A stretch of DNA of 64,000 nucleotides from an uncultured Litoreibacter sp. (GCF_947501785.1 NZ_CANMXB010000001.1:2065048-2129047), one strand, 5' to 3'; numbered from the stretch's first letter, positions 51,224-60,391 are shown. Notes: generated by a model from the letters alone, not told the origin. Program-made: numbers and translations.

Positions 51224-51946
51224 TTAGTATTCCGCCCCATCACCAGTGGCGTTTCGCAAAGCCTTAAAATCCGCCACTTCAAAGCGGCGCCGGTCCGCAA
51301 AACGCAAGACGCCGTCCTTCTTCATCGCGTTCAGCTGACGGCTGACGGTTTCCAGAGTAAGCCCCAGGTAATTTGCTATCTCGTCGCGCGTCAGCGGGAG
51401 CGCAAGGTGCTGCGGGTCGGTATCGACACCGTCCACCCGTTGACGCCGGACCAGCATTTCCACGAATGTCGCAGTCTTTTCTTGCGCCGTTTTGCGCCCC
51501 AAAAGGACCATCCAGTCCCGTGCAGCGTCCAGCTCATCCATCGTCATTTCGACAAGCCGTTGCGAGATGTGGGGCGTGGTTTCAAGCAGCCGCTCAAATG
51601 GCTTTCGCTGGAAGCAACATAGCGTCACATCAGTGGCGGCAACCACGTCAAATTCGATGTCGTTGCGCCCTGGCCTGCCAATAAAGTCGGATGGGAGCAG
51701 AAGCCCCACCATTTGGGTCCGGCCATCTTCCATGGATTTATTCAGTGTCGCCACGCCCTCCACTATGGAGGCCAGATAAACCAACTCATCCCCGCGCCAC
51801 AGAATTGGCTCGCCGGCCTTGAAGGATTTGTAACTTTTGATGGCTTCAAGAGTTAACAACTCGTCATCATCGCACCTTGCGCAAACGGCACGGTGACGTA
51901 TCGGGCACTCGCTGCATTTCGGTCGCTTGCTCAACTCTAAATCCAT
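51224..51946 (-). CDS. fnrL: FNR-type oxygen-responsive regulator FnrL
   Basis: A 240-residue Crp/Fnr regulator. The N-terminal cysteines Cys 11, 14, 22 and 25 (KCSECPIRHRAVCARCDDDE) match the FnrL [4Fe-4S] ligand cluster of Rhodobacter. A cNMP-type beta-roll (about 40-130), dimerisation helix and HTH follow; the recognition helix LETVSRQLN contains the E-x3-R residues that read TTGAT. Its own upstream gap has no clear FNR box. Activates microaerobic genes, here probably ccoNOQP, ccoGHIS and usp. Confidence 0.92.
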   Translation of the reverse strand: MDLELSKRPKCSECPIRHRAVCARCDDDELLTLEAIKSYKSFKAGEPILWRGDELVYLASIVEGVATLNKSMEDGRTQMVGLLLPSDFIGRPGRNDIEFDVVAATDVTLCCFQRKPFERLLETTPHISQRLVEMTMDELDAARDWMVLLGRKTAQEKTATFVEMLVRRQRVDGVDTDPQHLALPLTRDEIANYLGLTLETVSRQLNAMKKDGVLRFADRRRFEVADFKALRNATGDGAEY

Positions 51947-52226
51947 AACTGGAATCGTAAGCCAAACCGATGGTTAAGACAACTTGGTCCGGCCCAAATT
52001 GGGCGGCATCTTGTCGAGCAGATGCGTTCCGGTGCCGGCCAATTTTTTCAGAAAAGCACGTAAGTGCTTGATGCGGCAGCCGGTGCAAGGCGATCCGGAC
52101 AATCGCGGATAATGAGTTGACGAAAACAGCCCACTGACCACAGTGTTGCCTTTGGGTAATTCGGATAGACCGCCGATGGCAGCATGCCGCAAGAGTGGTC
52201 ACAAGAGTTCTATGGGAGGAACAGAT
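51947..52226. other. 280-base divergent intergenic region with two hairpins
   Basis: This lies between leftward fnrL and the rightward binding-protein gene. GCCCAA/TTGGGC (51992-52004) is a compact palindrome. AAGCAC/GTGCTT (52054-52069) has a GTAA tetraloop; read leftward it is followed by TTCTG then an A-run, so it is not a clean terminator. I find no FNR box and no recognised RNA gene. Both divergent promoters must lie here, but neither is clear. Confidence 0.4.
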
Positions 52227-53357
52227 ATGAAAAGACTACTATTGGCATGGGCTGCGCTCGCCCTGGCCGCAACGGCAGGTTTGGCAGAGGTCAAGGTTGG
52301 CATGATTACAACCCTGTCTGGCGGGGGCGCCGGCTTGGGCATCGACGTTCGGGACGGCTTTATGCTGGCTATCGAACAATCCGGTCGCACTGACATTGAA
52401 GTCGTGATCGAAGACGACCAGCGAAAACCCGATGTCGCCGTGCAACTGGCAGACAAGATGATTCAATCTGAACGTGTGGACGTGATGACTGGGATCATTT
52501 GGTCCAATCTCGCCATGGCCGTAGTTCCCAGCGCCACGGCGCAGGGCAAATTTTACCTCTCACCCAACGCGGGTCCGTCTGCCTTGGCCGGCAAAGGGTG
52601 CCACGAGAACTATTTCAACGTGGCTTGGCAGAATGACAACCTGCATGAGGCCGCAGGGGCCTATGCCAAAGGCGCGGGATACAAGAACAGTTTCATCCTG
52701 GCCCCAAACTACCCTGCTGGGCAAGACGCGCTGACCGGCTACAAGCGCCTATACGGCGGTGAGTTGTCGGGCGAGCTGTTCACCGAACTCGGGCAGAAAG
52801 ATTATGCGGCTGAAATCGCGCAAATTCGGGCCTCTGGCGCTGACAGTGTATTTTTCTTCCTGCCCGGCGGCATGGGGATTTCGTTCCTGAAACAATATGC
52901 GGACAGCGGTGTCGACATTCCGGTTGTTGGGCCGGCCTTCAGCTTCGACCAAGGCATCCTTCAAGCCGTTGGCGGAGCGGCACTTGGGGTCGTCAACACC
53001 AGCCAATGGAACAAGGACATCGACAATGCCACGAATGCGGCCTTTGTCGCGAGCTTCCAGGAAAAATATGGCCGCCTTCCGTCGCTGTATGCCAGCCAAG
53101 GCTTTGACACGGCAAACCTGCTGGTGTCCGCCATCGAGAAGGCAGACGTGTCCGATGCTGATGGTTTTCGTGAGGCGCTAAGAGCCGCTGAGTTTGACAG
53201 CACGCGTGGTGACTTTGCGTTCGGGCCAAACCACCATCCGGTACAGACCATTTACGCACGCGAAGTGATTCAAGAGGGCGATATATTCACTAACAAGATC
53301 ATTGGCGTGGCGTTAGAAAACCACTCCGACGCGTACGCCGCCGAGTGCAAGATGTAA
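52227..53357 (+). CDS. Branched-chain/aromatic-type ABC substrate-binding protein
   Basis: A 376-residue periplasmic receptor of the LivJ-like Peripla_BP_6 family. Signal peptide residues 1-22 (GLA-EV). The stretches FYLSPNAGPSALAGKGCHENYF and WQNDNLHEAAGAYA recall binding proteins of the aromatic-acid/lignin-monomer uptake branch more than classical leucine receptors, so an aromatic or other carboxylate ligand is plausible (inference). The ATG at 52227 has GGGAGGA before it. First gene of a rightward five-gene importer, followed by a hairpin at 53366-53395. Confidence 0.85.
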   Translation: MKRLLLAWAALALAATAGLAEVKVGMITTLSGGGAGLGIDVRDGFMLAIEQSGRTDIEVVIEDDQRKPDVAVQLADKMIQSERVDVMTGIIWSNLAMAVVPSATAQGKFYLSPNAGPSALAGKGCHENYFNVAWQNDNLHEAAGAYAKGAGYKNSFILAPNYPAGQDALTGYKRLYGGELSGELFTELGQKDYAAEIAQIRASGADSVFFFLPGGMGISFLKQYADSGVDIPVVGPAFSFDQGILQAVGGAALGVVNTSQWNKDIDNATNAAFVASFQEKYGRLPSLYASQGFDTANLLVSAIEKADVSDADGFREALRAAEFDSTRGDFAFGPNHHPVQTIYAREVIQEGDIFTNKIIGVALENHSDAYAAECKM

Positions 53358-53365
53358 GATCGTTA

Positions 53366-53395
53366 TGGCCCGGATGGTGAACAGCCGCCGGGCCA
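53366..53395 (+). terminator. Intercistronic GC hairpin after the liv-type binding protein
   Basis: TGGCCCGG (53366-53373) pairs perfectly with CCGGGCCA (53388-53395) around a 14-base loop, 9 bases after the stop. No U-tract follows and the permease gene starts at 53411, so partial termination or mRNA protection is more likely than full termination. Confidence 0.65.
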
Positions 53396-53410
53396 ATTGC
53401 GAGCAAAGCT

Positions 53411-54331
53411 ATGTCCACTATTCTCATCGTTGAGCAGGTCCTCAACGGCCTACAATTCGGCGTCATGTTGTTTCTCATGGCCGCCGGTCTCACGCTGATA
53501 TTCGGCGTCATGGGGCTGATAAATCTGGCGCATGGATCATTCTTCATGGTTGGAGCATTTGCCGCCGCTACGGTGGCAGCCATGACTGGGTCTTTTGTGT
53601 TGGCTTTGTTCGCAGCGCTGACCGCATCTGCGGTTGCGGGCTCGATCGTGGAAATCTTTGTGATCCGGCGCCTCTACGGCAGCGCTCATTTAGATCAGGT
53701 TTTGGCTACATTCGCGCTGATCCTCGTATTTTCGGAAGGGACACGGTGGGTCTTTGGATCATTTCCGCTGTTTCTCGAAATCCCGAACGCCCTTTCAGGA
53801 CCGACTACTCTGCCCGGTGGGATCGAATACCCGCTCTATCGTCTGACCCTGATTTGTGTGGGATTGGCGGTTGCGGCGGGATTATGGTGGTTGATCGAAC
53901 GTACCCGGATTGGCGTTCAGATCCGTGCTGGCAAAAACGACCGGGAAATGATCGCGGCGCTTGGGGTCAATATCTCGAAGCTTTATACCTTGGTCTTCGC
54001 GCTGGGGGCCGCCCTTGCCGGCCTGGCCGGCGCCTTGGTCGGCGCGATCCAGTCTGTGCAGGTCGGGATGGGTGAGCCGGTTCTTATCCTTGCCTTTGTG
54101 GTCATCGTAATCGGTGGCATAGGTTCGATCAAAGGCGCGTTTATTGGCGCAATAATGGTCGGGCTGGCGGATACGCTTGGCGGAATATTTTTACCAGCTC
54201 TCTTCAAATTGTTCATGGCGCCTGGCGCGGCAACGCAAACCGGGTCGGCACTTGCGTCGATGCTCATATACATCTTGATGAGCCTTGTGCTGATCTGGCG
54301 GCCAACTGGTCTGTTCGGGCTGCGGACATGA
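53411..54331 (+). CDS. livH: Branched-chain-type ABC permease LivH
   Basis: A 306-residue LivH-type permease with about eight helices. QFGVMLFLMAAGLTLIFGVMG, NLAHGSFFMVGAF and the C-terminal LVGAIQSVQVGMGEPVLILAFVVIVIGGIGSIKGAF are the family signatures. It pairs with LivM, whose start overlaps its stop by 4 bases. The nearest start ATG at 53411 lacks a strong ribosome site but is the only one preserving the first helix. Confidence 0.9.
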   Translation: MSTILIVEQVLNGLQFGVMLFLMAAGLTLIFGVMGLINLAHGSFFMVGAFAAATVAAMTGSFVLALFAALTASAVAGSIVEIFVIRRLYGSAHLDQVLATFALILVFSEGTRWVFGSFPLFLEIPNALSGPTTLPGGIEYPLYRLTLICVGLAVAAGLWWLIERTRIGVQIRAGKNDREMIAALGVNISKLYTLVFALGAALAGLAGALVGAIQSVQVGMGEPVLILAFVVIVIGGIGSIKGAFIGAIMVGLADTLGGIFLPALFKLFMAPGAATQTGSALASMLIYILMSLVLIWRPTGLFGLRT

Positions 54332-55311
54332 TTGCCGAGCGCTGGATCAATGCTATCGTTCTGGCCGGTTTGCTGGGTGTCCCGCTCTGGGCGATGGTCG
54401 CTGACGCCCCATTTACCATCACTTTGGCCACGCGGGCCGCAATCCTGGCCTTAGCGGCCGTGGGGCTGAACATCGCGCTTGGAATTGGCGGGCTTGTCAG
54501 CCTCGGACATGCGGTGTTTTTTGGCATTGGCGGCTACGCAATGGGTATCTTGGCTTATCACGCACAGACCTTTGTGCCGCTCGAACTTGGCCCCCTCACC
54601 CTCTCAGGTACAAAGTCGATGCCTCTGATTTGGCTGGCAGCGGTCATCATGTCTTCTGTTGTCGCATGGGGGATCGGCGTCCTGTCACTGCGCACCAGCG
54701 GCGTCTATTTCATCATGATTACGCTCGCCTTCGGACAGATGTTCTACTATTTCGCGATCTCGTGGAGCACCTACGGCGGGGAAGACGGGCTGTCCATCTA
54801 CGTACGCAACGGGTTTCCGGGGTTGAACACATTGGCCCCCATCCAGTTCTTCGGCATCTGTTTCGTCATCCTTTGCTTTGTGCTGTTTCTCAAGGCGCGC
54901 ATGAGAATGTCACCTTTTGGGTTGGCGTTGAATGCCGCCAGGCAGTCGCCGGTTCGGGCCGAAACGGTTGGCCTGAACCCTGTGAGGATCAAACTGATTG
55001 CATTCATCATATCCGGGGCAGTTACCGGCCTTGCAGGAGCGCTCTATGCCGATCTGAACCGCTTCGTGTCGCCAACGATGTTTAGCTGGCAGCTTTCCGG
55101 TGAGCTGATCGTCTTCATCATCATCGGTGGGGTTGGCCGTTTGATGGGACCGGTCATTGGCGCAGCGCTATTCGTGGCCCTAGAGCATTGGCTTGGAGGA
55201 TTGACTGAGTATTGGCACGTCTATCTTGGCGCTGTTCTTCTGATGATTGTGCTTTTCGCCCGTGGCGGCGTGGTGGGGTTACTAACTGGCAAAGAGGGCG
55301 CACATGTCTGA
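54328..55311 (+). CDS. livM: Branched-chain-type ABC permease LivM
   Basis: A 327-residue permease with about ten helices. GLNIALGIGGLVSLGHAVFFGIGGYA near 49-74, TSGVYFIMITLAFGQMFYYF near 125-145 and the AVTGLAGALYADLNRFVSP region near 230-250 are typical of LivM. It overlaps livH by 4 bases and livG by 8 bases. Confidence 0.9.
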   Translation: MIAERWINAIVLAGLLGVPLWAMVADAPFTITLATRAAILALAAVGLNIALGIGGLVSLGHAVFFGIGGYAMGILAYHAQTFVPLELGPLTLSGTKSMPLIWLAAVIMSSVVAWGIGVLSLRTSGVYFIMITLAFGQMFYYFAISWSTYGGEDGLSIYVRNGFPGLNTLAPIQFFGICFVILCFVLFLKARMRMSPFGLALNAARQSPVRAETVGLNPVRIKLIAFIISGAVTGLAGALYADLNRFVSPTMFSWQLSGELIVFIIIGGVGRLMGPVIGAALFVALEHWLGGLTEYWHVYLGAVLLMIVLFARGGVVGLLTGKEGAHV

Positions 55312-56053
55312 CCCGATTTTGCAGACCAAAAGCCTGAACAAAAGTTTTGGGGCGGTATGTGCTACGGACGACGTTTCAATTGACCTGCGCAAGGGCGAGA
55401 TACACGCCCTAATCGGGCCGAATGGCGCTGGGAAATCAACACTCATCCAGCAAATCACCGGCGCACTGAAACCCGATAGCGGCACGGTTCACTTTTTGGC
55501 GAAAGATGTAACCACGGCTTCGGTGTCAGCCAGAGCAAGAGCAGGACTAGGTCGGACGTTTCAGATATCTGCCCTCGCAACCGAAGATACAGTTTTAGAA
55601 AATGTGCTGCTTGGCGCTATCGGCGCCGCGGGCGGTATCTGGCAATTCTGGAAGCCAGCCATGAACAACAGGGGTCTGCGCGCTAGGGCTGAAGGCGCGT
55701 TGGTACGTGTGGGACTGGCCGACCAAGCCCAGACACGATGCGACGCACTTAGTCACGGCATGCGCCGCCAGCTTGAGGTGGCAATTGCGCTGACCTTGCG
55801 GCCCAGGGCGTTCCTTATGGACGAGCCAATGGCTGGGTTAGGGAGTGACGGGTCCAAACAACTCACCGAGTTCCTGCAAGGACTGCGCGATGACGCTCCT
55901 ATCCTATTGGTCGAACATGACATGGACGCGGTATTTGCCCTGGCCGATCGGATCAGCGTCCTGGTCGGTGGCAGGGTCATTGCAACGGGCACCGTCGCCG
56001 ACATCAGATCCAATCCCGACGTGCAACAGGCCTATCTGGGAGATACGGCGTGA
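55304..56053 (+). CDS. livG: Branched-chain-type ABC ATPase LivG
   Basis: A 249-residue ATPase with Walker A GPNGAGKST near 37, the LivG-like RTFQISALATEDTVLENVLLG, signature LSHGMRRQLEVA (an LSHG variant usual in LivG), and Walker B FLMDEPMAGL. It overlaps livM by 8 bases and livF by 4 bases, so the four transport genes are translated as a coupled set. Confidence 0.9.
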   Translation: MSDPILQTKSLNKSFGAVCATDDVSIDLRKGEIHALIGPNGAGKSTLIQQITGALKPDSGTVHFLAKDVTTASVSARARAGLGRTFQISALATEDTVLENVLLGAIGAAGGIWQFWKPAMNNRGLRARAEGALVRVGLADQAQTRCDALSHGMRRQLEVAIALTLRPRAFLMDEPMAGLGSDGSKQLTEFLQGLRDDAPILLVEHDMDAVFALADRISVLVGGRVIATGTVADIRSNPDVQQAYLGDTA

Positions 56054-56736
56054 GTTTGTTGCGGGTCATAAATCTCGCTGCCAGCTACGGCGTAAGTCAG
56101 ACCCTCTTTGACGTATCGCTTGAGATCAACGAAGGCGAAGTCCTCGCACTGATGGGCCGCAACGGTATGGGGAAATCAACGACCGTCAAATGTATTTGCA
56201 GAATGATGCCATCAAAGGGTGACCTGACATTTGCAGGGCAAGACCTTCACGGTTTGCCCAGCCATCACGCCGCCCGCCTTGGCATCGGGCTTGTTCCGGA
56301 AGGGCGCCGTTGTTTTTCTGATTTGACCGTGGCGGAGAACTTGACCGCGGCCGCGCGGCCGGGTGAATGGACTCAGAATACGGTTGAAGCCCTGTTCCCC
56401 CGCCTCGGCGAACGCGCAAGGCAGCGGGCCGCGTCTCTATCGGGCGGCGAGCAGCAAATGCTCGCCATTGCCCGCGCCCTGATGACCAATCCACGCCTGC
56501 TTATCCTTGATGAGGCGACAGAAGGGCTTGCCCCGATTGTTCGTCAGGAAATCTGGGCTGCTATCACCAAGCTGAAGCGGGAAACTGATATGGCGATTCT
56601 CCTCATCGACAAGTCGCTGAAAGAGCTCGCACAGGTCTCCGACCGTGGTGTGATCCTCGAACGGGGTGCATCTGTTTGGATGGACGAGATGAACGCGCTG
56701 AGCTCGACAGTGTCCCAAAAATATTTGGGTGTTTGA
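56050..56736 (+). CDS. livF: Branched-chain-type ABC ATPase LivF
   Basis: A 228-residue ATPase. Walker A GRNGMGKST near 36, LGLVPEGRRCFSDLTVAENL, signature SLSGGEQQMLAIARALM, Walker B LLILDEATEGLAP and the LivF-specific end VWMDEMNALSSTVSQKYLGV. It closes the five-gene importer; about 320 non-coding bases follow before the GntR gene. Confidence 0.9.
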   Translation: MSLLRVINLAASYGVSQTLFDVSLEINEGEVLALMGRNGMGKSTTVKCICRMMPSKGDLTFAGQDLHGLPSHHAARLGIGLVPEGRRCFSDLTVAENLTAAARPGEWTQNTVEALFPRLGERARQRAASLSGGEQQMLAIARALMTNPRLLILDEATEGLAPIVRQEIWAAITKLKRETDMAILLIDKSLKELAQVSDRGVILERGASVWMDEMNALSSTVSQKYLGV

Positions 56737-57056
56737 CGGCGCGGCGGCCAGACAATTACATCCATTTAGACCGCAATGTCTGGTACAGCCCAAACTAGGC
56801 CGATGCGATAGGGCCATCAGCCTTATCTAGGGTCCGTCGTAGCAGGGGTTCAATACGCCCAATATCAGCGCCGATTCTGCCTGCATCTCGCGGGTATTTG
56901 CGGATTTCGGTCAACGAATTGCCATATGTCCAGATTCTGCTGACTGTGAATATTGGTAAGTTAATGATTTACTTCAACGACTTACAGTCAACATGGCTAC
57001 AACTCTTGACAGAGCGAGCAGATGAGAGCCTAAAATGTCCAACATTTTTGATTTAG
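56737..57056. other. 320-base intergenic region with GntR-side regulatory signals
   Basis: The left half shows no gene or strong structure. TGACTGT (56941-56947) and ACAGTCA (56984-56990) form a spaced inverted repeat. TTGACA (57006-57011) followed by TAAAAT or a nearby A/T-rich hexamer at 57030-57036 could be a promoter, although spacing is 18-19 bases. AAAATGT/ACATTTT (57032-57048) overlaps its -10 region; its ATGT-N3-ACAT core resembles sites of GntR/FCD regulators. Confidence 0.5.
57032..57048 (+). promoter_or_regulatory. Predicted GntR/FCD operator
   Basis: AAAATGT and ACATTTT are perfect inverted copies around CCA, directly before the GntR gene. The 7-base arms and position over the probable -10 region suggest autorepression by the GntR-family product. 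Confidence 0.5.
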
Positions 57057-57737
57057 GTGGGCAAATTGATCCTTCGTCGCGATGCAAAAGAAGATGAAAC
57101 CGTAATAGCCATGCTCGCCGCCTCGCTGAGACGAGACATTTCCTTTGGTGTATTGCTGCCGGATCAGAAGTTGAAAATCCAATATTTGCGCTCACTTTAT
57201 GGTGGCTCCAATCACTCGATGCGCGAAACTTTGCGGATTCTTTCGTCAGAAGGGTTGGTCGAGGCCACAAGCCAACGTGGGTTCCGGGTGACTTCCGCTA
57301 CGGAAGAGGACGTACGGGACATTCTAATGGTGCGCTCAGAAATCGAGAAGCTTGCCCTGGGATTGGCGGTAGACGATGGCGATATTGCCTGGGAGGGCCG
57401 CGTGATTGCAGCTCATCACGCGCTGCGAAAGGCCGAGGATCGCGTTATCCAGGATGCCGATGACCTGACCGCGCTGGAATGGGACGAGGCTTGCCGAGGT
57501 TTTTCCCATGCCTTGATTGACGCCTGTGGCAGCCCGCGGTTGATCGACCTTCAACGCAAGCTTTTCAACCAAAGCCGAAGGTTCCGCTTGGCCTTGCTCC
57601 GTGAAGGACGGCTCAACTTCGAACTACGCCGCGTAGGCCAACAACGCATTGTAGATGCAGTTCTTGCCCGCGACAGAGAGGCCGCCATCTCGGCTCTGCT
57701 CGACGACATTAAGTCCGAATTGAAATCGGACACCTAA
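57057..57737 (+). CDS. GntR-family regulator, FCD subfamily
   Basis: A 226-residue regulator. Winged HTH at about 15-75 with SMRETLRILSSEGLVEATSQRGFRV, then an all-helical FCD ligand domain (about 90-215), including VRSEIEKLALGLAV and the metal-binding His in FSHALIDACGSPRL. The start is GTG at 57057; TTG at 57066, spaced properly after GGTGG, is the alternative. It precedes the NitT-type importer genes by 22 bases and probably regulates them and perhaps the liv set. The effector is probably an organic acid (inference). Confidence 0.85.
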   Translation: MGKLILRRDAKEDETVIAMLAASLRRDISFGVLLPDQKLKIQYLRSLYGGSNHSMRETLRILSSEGLVEATSQRGFRVTSATEEDVRDILMVRSEIEKLALGLAVDDGDIAWEGRVIAAHHALRKAEDRVIQDADDLTALEWDEACRGFSHALIDACGSPRLIDLQRKLFNQSRRFRLALLREGRLNFELRRVGQQRIVDAVLARDREAAISALLDDIKSELKSDT

Positions 57738-57759
57738 ACCAGATCATAGGGAGGAAATC

Positions 57760-58773
57760 ATGATCAAACTCAATCGCCGTAAGGCACTGGCCCTGATGGG
57801 CGGAACGGTCGCTGCATCCGGGCTCGCGACACCAGCACTGGCCCAAAACGCAAAAATCAAAGTCGGGGCGCTGCGGTTCACTTCGCATTCCGGCAACTTT
57901 GTCGCCTTTGAACGCGGGTATTTCGCCGAAGCCGGGCTGGATGTGGAGTTTGAATTTTTTCAAGCCGCACAACCTATGGCGGTCGCCATTGCAAGCGGCG
58001 ACATCGACTATGCTGTCACTGCAATCTCCGGAGGATTGATCAGCCTGGCCGACAAAGGTGCCATCAAGGTTATTGGCGGCGCCCTGCAGGAAGAGGCTGG
58101 CATTGACGGGCAAAAATATCTGATTTCGGATGCGTCCTATCAGGCGGGGATCAAGACGTTGAAGGACCTCGATGGCAAGAAATATGCCGTCACCCAGGCC
58201 GGGTCGTCTTTCCATTACATGGGTGCCAAAATGGCTGCGGCTGAGGGGATCGATCTGAGCTTTACGCCGCTTCAAAAGGTCGGCGCAATCATCGGCGCTA
58301 TGAAGTCCGGGCAAGTTGATGCCTGGTCCATCGTGCCTCATATTGCCAAGCCTCTCGCCAAGGCGGGGGCGTGGCACATGGTTGCCAATGTTTCTGACTA
58401 CATCCCCGACTATCAGGTGACGACAGTCTTTACATCGGCCAAGAATGCCTCAGAAGAGCGCGCCCAGACGGAAAGCTTTTTGGCCGGCTTCTCCAAGGGC
58501 GTCGACGACTATGCTGCGGCTATGATCGACGGCACCGCGGATCAGGACGAAATGGTCGATCTCATTCACAAATATGTCTATACCGACCGCGAACGCGAAA
58601 AAGCGGCCCCATCCATCATCAACGGAACCATGCGACTGAGCACGAATGCCGCGCTCAATGTCGGATCGGTCCAAGACCAGTTGAGTTGGTTCCAGTCGGA
58701 AGGGCTGGTTGGTTCAGATATCACGCTCGATACCCTGGTTGACGGCTCATACGTGGAAACAACCGGGGCCTGA
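57760..58773 (+). CDS. NitT/TauT-type ABC substrate-binding protein (Tat-exported)
   Basis: A 337-residue receptor of the NMT1/SsuA/TauA type. The N-terminal RRKALALMGGTVAASGLATP contains a twin-arginine motif with a hydrophobic core, so Tat export is likely. KIKVGALRFTSHSGNFVAFERGYFAEAGLDVE is the family start. Cys is absent. The ligand (sulfonate, nitrile, thiamine precursor, other amine or acid) is not determined. GGGAGG precedes the ATG. A strong GC hairpin at 58786-58811 follows. Confidence 0.87.
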   Translation: MIKLNRRKALALMGGTVAASGLATPALAQNAKIKVGALRFTSHSGNFVAFERGYFAEAGLDVEFEFFQAAQPMAVAIASGDIDYAVTAISGGLISLADKGAIKVIGGALQEEAGIDGQKYLISDASYQAGIKTLKDLDGKKYAVTQAGSSFHYMGAKMAAAEGIDLSFTPLQKVGAIIGAMKSGQVDAWSIVPHIAKPLAKAGAWHMVANVSDYIPDYQVTTVFTSAKNASEERAQTESFLAGFSKGVDDYAAAMIDGTADQDEMVDLIHKYVYTDREREKAAPSIINGTMRLSTNAALNVGSVQDQLSWFQSEGLVGSDITLDTLVDGSYVETTGA

Positions 58774-58785
58774 TAGCCGGCTTAG

Positions 58786-58811
58786 GGCGGGGCCAATCCT
58801 ATGGCCCCGCC
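58786..58811 (+). terminator. Intercistronic GC hairpin after the NitT-type binding protein
   Basis: GGCGGGGCCA (58786-58795) and TGGCCCCGCC (58802-58811) pair perfectly around ATCCTA, 12 bases after the binding-protein stop. It has no U-tract. The ATPase gene begins at 58834. Confidence 0.7.
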
Positions 58812-58833
58812 GCACCTTTCTTGAGGCAGTATT

Positions 58834-59601
58834 ATGGACATCAGACTGGATGGTATCGGCCATTCCTACGATGACTTTGAGGTGATGCGCGACATCACGC
58901 TCGACATCCCGAACGAACAGATCGTCTGCATTGTCGGCCCTTCAGGGTGTGGGAAATCGACCCTGTTGCGGTTCATTGGCGGGCTTGAGCGACCCGAACG
59001 CGGTCGCGTTCTGCAGGTGGGGGAGCCGCCAGAAGGATGTCTGAACCCCCTCACATACATCTTTCAGGATTTTGCGCTTTTGCCGTGGCGCTCAGTATCG
59101 GGCAATATCTCGCTGGTATTGGAAGATCATGGGATCCGTGGTGCTAGCGCGAAAACAATAATTGACGACGTTCTGGCCAGAACGAAACTAACCGACTTCG
59201 CCAAGGCGCTGCCCAAGCAATTGTCGGGCGGGATGAAGCAACGTGTGGCAATCGCGCGCGCGCTTGCTGTGAACCCGGCGGTCATGCTGATGGACGAACC
59301 GCTATCCGCATTGGATAGCCAGACCCGTGAGCTGTTGATGGACGATTTGATCAACCTTTGGTCGCGTCGTCCGTTTACGGCGGTCTATGTCACCCACAAC
59401 CTCGCGGAGGCGGTTCGCCTTGGTCACAGGGTCGTTGTCTTGTCTCGCCGGCCCGGGAAAATCCGTGAAATAGTCGAGATCGACAAACCTCTGGCGGAAC
59501 GGGAATTTGGTGATGCTGATCTGGACGTATACCAAAAGCACCTTTGGAACCTGATGCGGGACGAAGCCCGCGCCGCCGATGAGGAACTGATTCATGTCTG
59601 A
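58834..59601 (+). CDS. NitT/TauT-type ABC ATPase
   Basis: A 255-residue ATPase of the SsuB/TauB group. Walker A GPSGCGKST near 33-41, Q-loop YIFQDFALLPW, signature LSGGMKQRVAIARA, Walker B MLMDEPLSALD, then VYVTHNLAEAVRLGHRVVVL. It pairs with the permease gene it overlaps by 8 bases. The ATG at 58834 lies 7 bases after TTGAGGC. Confidence 0.9.
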   Translation: MDIRLDGIGHSYDDFEVMRDITLDIPNEQIVCIVGPSGCGKSTLLRFIGGLERPERGRVLQVGEPPEGCLNPLTYIFQDFALLPWRSVSGNISLVLEDHGIRGASAKTIIDDVLARTKLTDFAKALPKQLSGGMKQRVAIARALAVNPAVMLMDEPLSALDSQTRELLMDDLINLWSRRPFTAVYVTHNLAEAVRLGHRVVVLSRRPGKIREIVEIDKPLAEREFGDADLDVYQKHLWNLMRDEARAADEELIHV

Positions 59602-60391
59602 CACGACTGGCAAGACCATAGCGTTCCGCGGCGGCGGGTTCGCCCCTAGGCCGCAACGTTGGATCGGCGTCGCTGTATTTGTGTTTCTAGTCACTGTTGC
59701 CGAATGGGGCACTCAGACAGGATGGATTTCCGCACTGACGCTGCCCAGGCCATCCGATGTTTTCGACACGCTCGGTAAACTTCACGCCAGCGGCTTGCTC
59801 TTTCAGCACTTAGGACCATCGCTGGCGCGCCTCGCTGTCGGTGCGGCCATTGGCGTCAGCATTGGCGTCACAGCGGGCGTTCTAATCGGGCTTTTTTCGT
59901 ATGTCCGGTCAGGTCTCGTACCACTGGTTGCCGCAATTTTTCCGATCCCGAAGATCGCGTTGCTGCCTTTGTTTGTAATATGGTTTGGGATTGGCGAAGG
60001 TTCAAAATACGCGCTCATCGCCTTTGGAACATTTACGCCCACAGTGGTCGCCACTTACGGAGCGGTGGACAACGTAGACCGCACCCTTATCCGCATGGGC
60101 CAAAGCTTCGGTCTGTCTTGGTGGTCGATCGTGCGCAAAATCGTTTTGCCGGGTGCTTTGCCCGGTATCCTCTCGGGGCTACGCATCAGCTTGGCCATTG
60201 CAATCATACTTCTGGTCGCGGCCGAAATGCTGGGGGCCGAATACGGCATTGGCGCGTATATCCTGGAGGCGGGGTCTCTCTACGACCTTGAACGGCTGTT
60301 TGCGGGCGTCGTCATATTGTCGTTGCTTGGCGTTATCATGAGCGCCGTCATCACTCTGATTGAACGCCGCATGCTTGAATGGCGCACCTAA
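59594..60391 (+). CDS. NitT/TauT-type ABC permease
   Basis: A 265-residue permease with six predicted helices. GVAVFVFLVTVAEWGTQTGW is the first, IPKIALLPLFVIWFGIGEGSKYALIAFGTF contains the conserved P-K-x-A-x-x-P-L motif, and the EAA-type loop reads FGLSWWSIVRKIVLPGALPG. It overlaps the ATPase by 8 bases and ends this rightward cluster. The 84 bases to the convergent usp stop show no obvious terminator. Confidence 0.88.
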   Translation: MSDTTGKTIAFRGGGFAPRPQRWIGVAVFVFLVTVAEWGTQTGWISALTLPRPSDVFDTLGKLHASGLLFQHLGPSLARLAVGAAIGVSIGVTAGVLIGLFSYVRSGLVPLVAAIFPIPKIALLPLFVIWFGIGEGSKYALIAFGTFTPTVVATYGAVDNVDRTLIRMGQSFGLSWWSIVRKIVLPGALPGILSGLRISLAIAIILLVAAEMLGAEYGIGAYILEAGSLYDLERLFAGVVILSLLGVIMSAVITLIERRMLEWRT

